This document shows, piece by piece, positions 4,680 to 6,174 of a stretch of 6,174 nucleotides of DNA (position 1 is its first letter; each line of letters begins with the position of its first letter). The notes beneath the pieces were generated by a model. The model saw only the letters and a list, made by a program, of their open reading frames with translations. It did not search any database and was not told the origin of the DNA. This stretch comes from Treponema sp. Lineage in GTDB: Bacteria > Spirochaetota > Spirochaetia > Treponematales > Breznakiellaceae. The position numbers and the translations under genes are program-made. The stretch covers positions 1 to 6,174 of the forward strand of contig WQRP01000098.1 in assembly GCA_009786675.1 (NCBI GenBank), read 5' to 3'.

Positions 4680-6174
4680 AGACCAAACTGATTGTCCCGA
4701 TCGTGGGACTGCTGGTAATTATGGTCACTTTCATTTTCGTGTACGTGTCCGTAAGCTCGACGGATCTCGCCAGTAACCTGACGGACGAACGCGGCGACGC
4801 GGCGGCCCAAATGGTACACCTGTACGTCGACGGCCTGACCGAGCGTATGCGCGTAACCGCATACGCGATATCAAGCAGCAATGGCCTGATTTCGGCGGTC
4901 AATAACTGGAACGAGGGCATAGACCGGGCGGGAAACCGGCTGTCGTTATATCGGTACCTAAACAGCCGGATGAGCGAACTGGGGCTGGACGGCTTTGTCG
5001 TATTCGACCGGGCGGGGGACATAATACTGCGAACGCATGATTTCGGCCACTACGGCGACAACCTTCGCCACCTGCCCCACGTAGCCGCCGCTCTCGACCA
5101 CGGCACAAACTCCACGCTGTTTGTCTCCACCCCGGCTCAGCCAATGGGCCTGACCGGCGCCACGCCGATACGGGAAAACGGCGAGGTCATCGGCCTGATT
5201 TCCGCGACCCTGTTTTTCCACACCGACGAATTCGTGGACCAGATATCCAAGGGGTTCAGCGCGGAGGTTACGGTATTTGCCGGAAACACGCGCGTCGCCA
5301 CCACGTTCCTGGACGCCGCCGGAAACAGGGAAGTCGGCATAGACGCGCCACGGGAAGTCATAGATTCCGTCATGGGCAGGGGCGAGCCATTTAGGGACGA
5401 TCTGATCCTGGGGGGGGTGGATTTTGACGTGTATTATCTTCCGCTGCTTGGGTGGGGGGGGGATCGCGTGGGCATGTTCTTCGTGGGCTTCTCCAACGAG
5501 CATACCATCGCCGCCGTCAACGCGCTTCGGCGAAACCTGCTTATCATAGGCATCGTGAGTCTCTTGGTGGTCGCGTTCGTAATGCTCGTGTTCATCATGC
5601 GGATGCTGAAGCCAATCGGCCTTTTGACGCTTACCCTTGACGGCACCGCCGACGGCGACCTGACAAAAAGACTTCCGGAGGAAGGCAGGGACGAGATAGC
5701 CAGGGCCTCCCGCTCGTTCAACAAGACGATGGAAGAGCTGCGAAAAATGATTACCGCGATCAAGCAACAGGCGGGAACCTTGGCCGACATCGGCGACAAC
5801 CTTGCCAGCAACATGACGCAGACCGCGTCCGCGATGAACGAGATTACCGCCAACATCCGGAGCATCAAGGGCCGGGTATTGAATCAAAGCGCCAGCGTCA
5901 CCGAGACCAACGCAACCATGGAACAGGTTACCGCCAATATCGACAAGCTAAGCGGGCACGTCGAGCGGCAGACAGGCGCCGTGTCGCAGGCATCGTCCTC
6001 TATCGAGGAAATGATGGCCAACATCCAGTCCGTAACCGCGACGCTTGTCAAGAACGTTGAAAACGTGCGGGACCTGCAGGATGCGTCGGAAACAGGCAAG
6101 TCAAGCCTGCAGGAGGTGGCGCACGACATTCAGGAGATCGCCCGCGAATCCGAAAGCCTTCTGGAAATCAATTC
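4664..6174 (+). CDS. Methyl-accepting chemotaxis protein with dCACHE-like sensor, 3' end outside window
   Basis: Inner-membrane chemoreceptor that senses a ligand in the periplasm and controls the CheA kinase through CheW. The frame is open to the window edge, giving 503 complete codons. TM1 is at about residues 9-30. A periplasmic region of about 255 residues has dCACHE features (ISAVNNW; GLDGFVVFDRAGDIILRTHDFGHYG; GATPIRENGEVIGLISATLFF; TVFAGNTRVATTFLDAAGNR). TM2 is at 292-311. HAMP is at about 313-365 (MLKPIGLLTLTLDGTADGDLTKRLPEEGRDEIARASRSFN). Then comes the start of the signalling coiled coil, rich in Ser, Thr, Ala, Glu and Gln (SASVTETNATMEQVTANI, AVSQASSSIEEMMANI). The conserved cytoplasmic tip and C-terminus lie beyond the edge. 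The ligand cannot be told. It has its own promoter and long leader. G8 and G9 tracts occur at codons 249-252 and 264-267, and the frame as given is intact across both. Confidence 0.95.
   Translation, partial: MFSSLKTKLIVPIVGLLVIMVTFIFVYVSVSSTDLASNLTDERGDAAAQMVHLYVDGLTERMRVTAYAISSSNGLISAVNNWNEGIDRAGNRLSLYRYLNSRMSELGLDGFVVFDRAGDIILRTHDFGHYGDNLRHLPHVAAALDHGTNSTLFVSTPAQPMGLTGATPIRENGEVIGLISATLFFHTDEFVDQISKGFSAEVTVFAGNTRVATTFLDAAGNREVGIDAPREVIDSVMGRGEPFRDDLILGGVDFDVYYLPLLGWGGDRVGMFFVGFSNEHTIAAVNALRRNLLIIGIVSLLVVAFVMLVFIMRMLKPIGLLTLTLDGTADGDLTKRLPEEGRDEIARASRSFNKTMEELRKMITAIKQQAGTLADIGDNLASNMTQTASAMNEITANIRSIKGRVLNQSASVTETNATMEQVTANIDKLSGHVERQTGAVSQASSSIEEMMANIQSVTATLVKNVENVRDLQDASETGKSSLQEVAHDIQEIARESESLLEIN
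5410..5462 (+). repeat. Two poly-G tracts (G8 and G9) inside the chemoreceptor gene
   Basis: G8 lies at 5410-5417 and G9 at 5454-5462; the latter is preceded by GGGT. They are 36 nt apart and encode Gly-Gly-Val and Trp-Gly-Gly-Asp in the last part of the periplasmic domain, about 25-40 residues before TM2. In this sequence both keep the frame. Loss of one G from the first tract would lead to TAG at 5547-5549. Gain of one would lead to TGA at 5425-5427. Either product would lack TM2 and all signalling domains. Confidence 0.9.

Noticed and set aside
4958..5887. A 309-codon open frame on the minus strand opposite the chemoreceptor gene
   Set aside because: It mirrors the GC-rich third positions of mcp, is rich in His/Gly/Arg/Val with no domain pattern, and lies wholly inside the antisense of a recognised gene.
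1..6174. CRISPR array, tRNA, rRNA, insertion sequence or toxin-antitoxin pair
   Set aside because: No regularly spaced repeats, cloverleaf-like sequences, terminal inverted repeats with a transposase, or paired small ORFs were seen.

Overview
The window looks like chromosomal DNA of a spirochaete close to Treponema, possibly one of the CO2-reducing acetogenic treponemes of insect hindguts. Three things suggest this: a formyltetrahydrofolate synthetase gene, a small exported protein shaped like an outer-membrane beta-barrel, and a dCACHE-type methyl-accepting chemotaxis protein. The sequence is GC-rich with strong G/C at third codon positions. The genus is an inference from family resemblance, not a search result.

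Layout. (1) Positions 1-744 (+) hold the C-terminal part of formate--tetrahydrofolate ligase. It is followed after 12 nt by a small VanZ-like membrane protein (757-1194), probably in the same transcript. (2) A short gap carries a clear sigma-70-type promoter for an exported beta-barrel-like protein (1315-1968). (3) Alanine racemase (3119-1965, minus) converges on that gene, and the two stop codons share bases. (4) A 189-bp divergent intergenic region separates alr from a zinc-dependent phospholipase C-like protein (3309-4385, +). (5) A 278-bp intergenic region contains a near-consensus promoter, a long 5' leader with a perfect hairpin, and a possible upstream ORF. It leads into a chemotaxis receptor gene that starts at 4664 and runs off the right edge.

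The genes do not form one pathway. They look like independent housekeeping and surface functions: one-carbon metabolism or acetogenesis, D-alanine supply for peptidoglycan, an envelope protein, a possible phospholipase, and chemosensing. I do not see a new multi-gene system. The most notable signals are at small scale. Two genes have TATACT exactly 6 nt before the ATG and no Shine-Dalgarno, which suggests leaderless mRNAs. G8 and G9 tracts sit in the chemotaxis receptor just before its second membrane helix, and similar tracts lie in alr and at the end of the phospholipase-like gene. The word CCGGGGAT is clustered around the alr/phospholipase divergent region. The chemoreceptor has a structured leader. 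No tRNA, rRNA, CRISPR array, insertion sequence or phage gene is visible.
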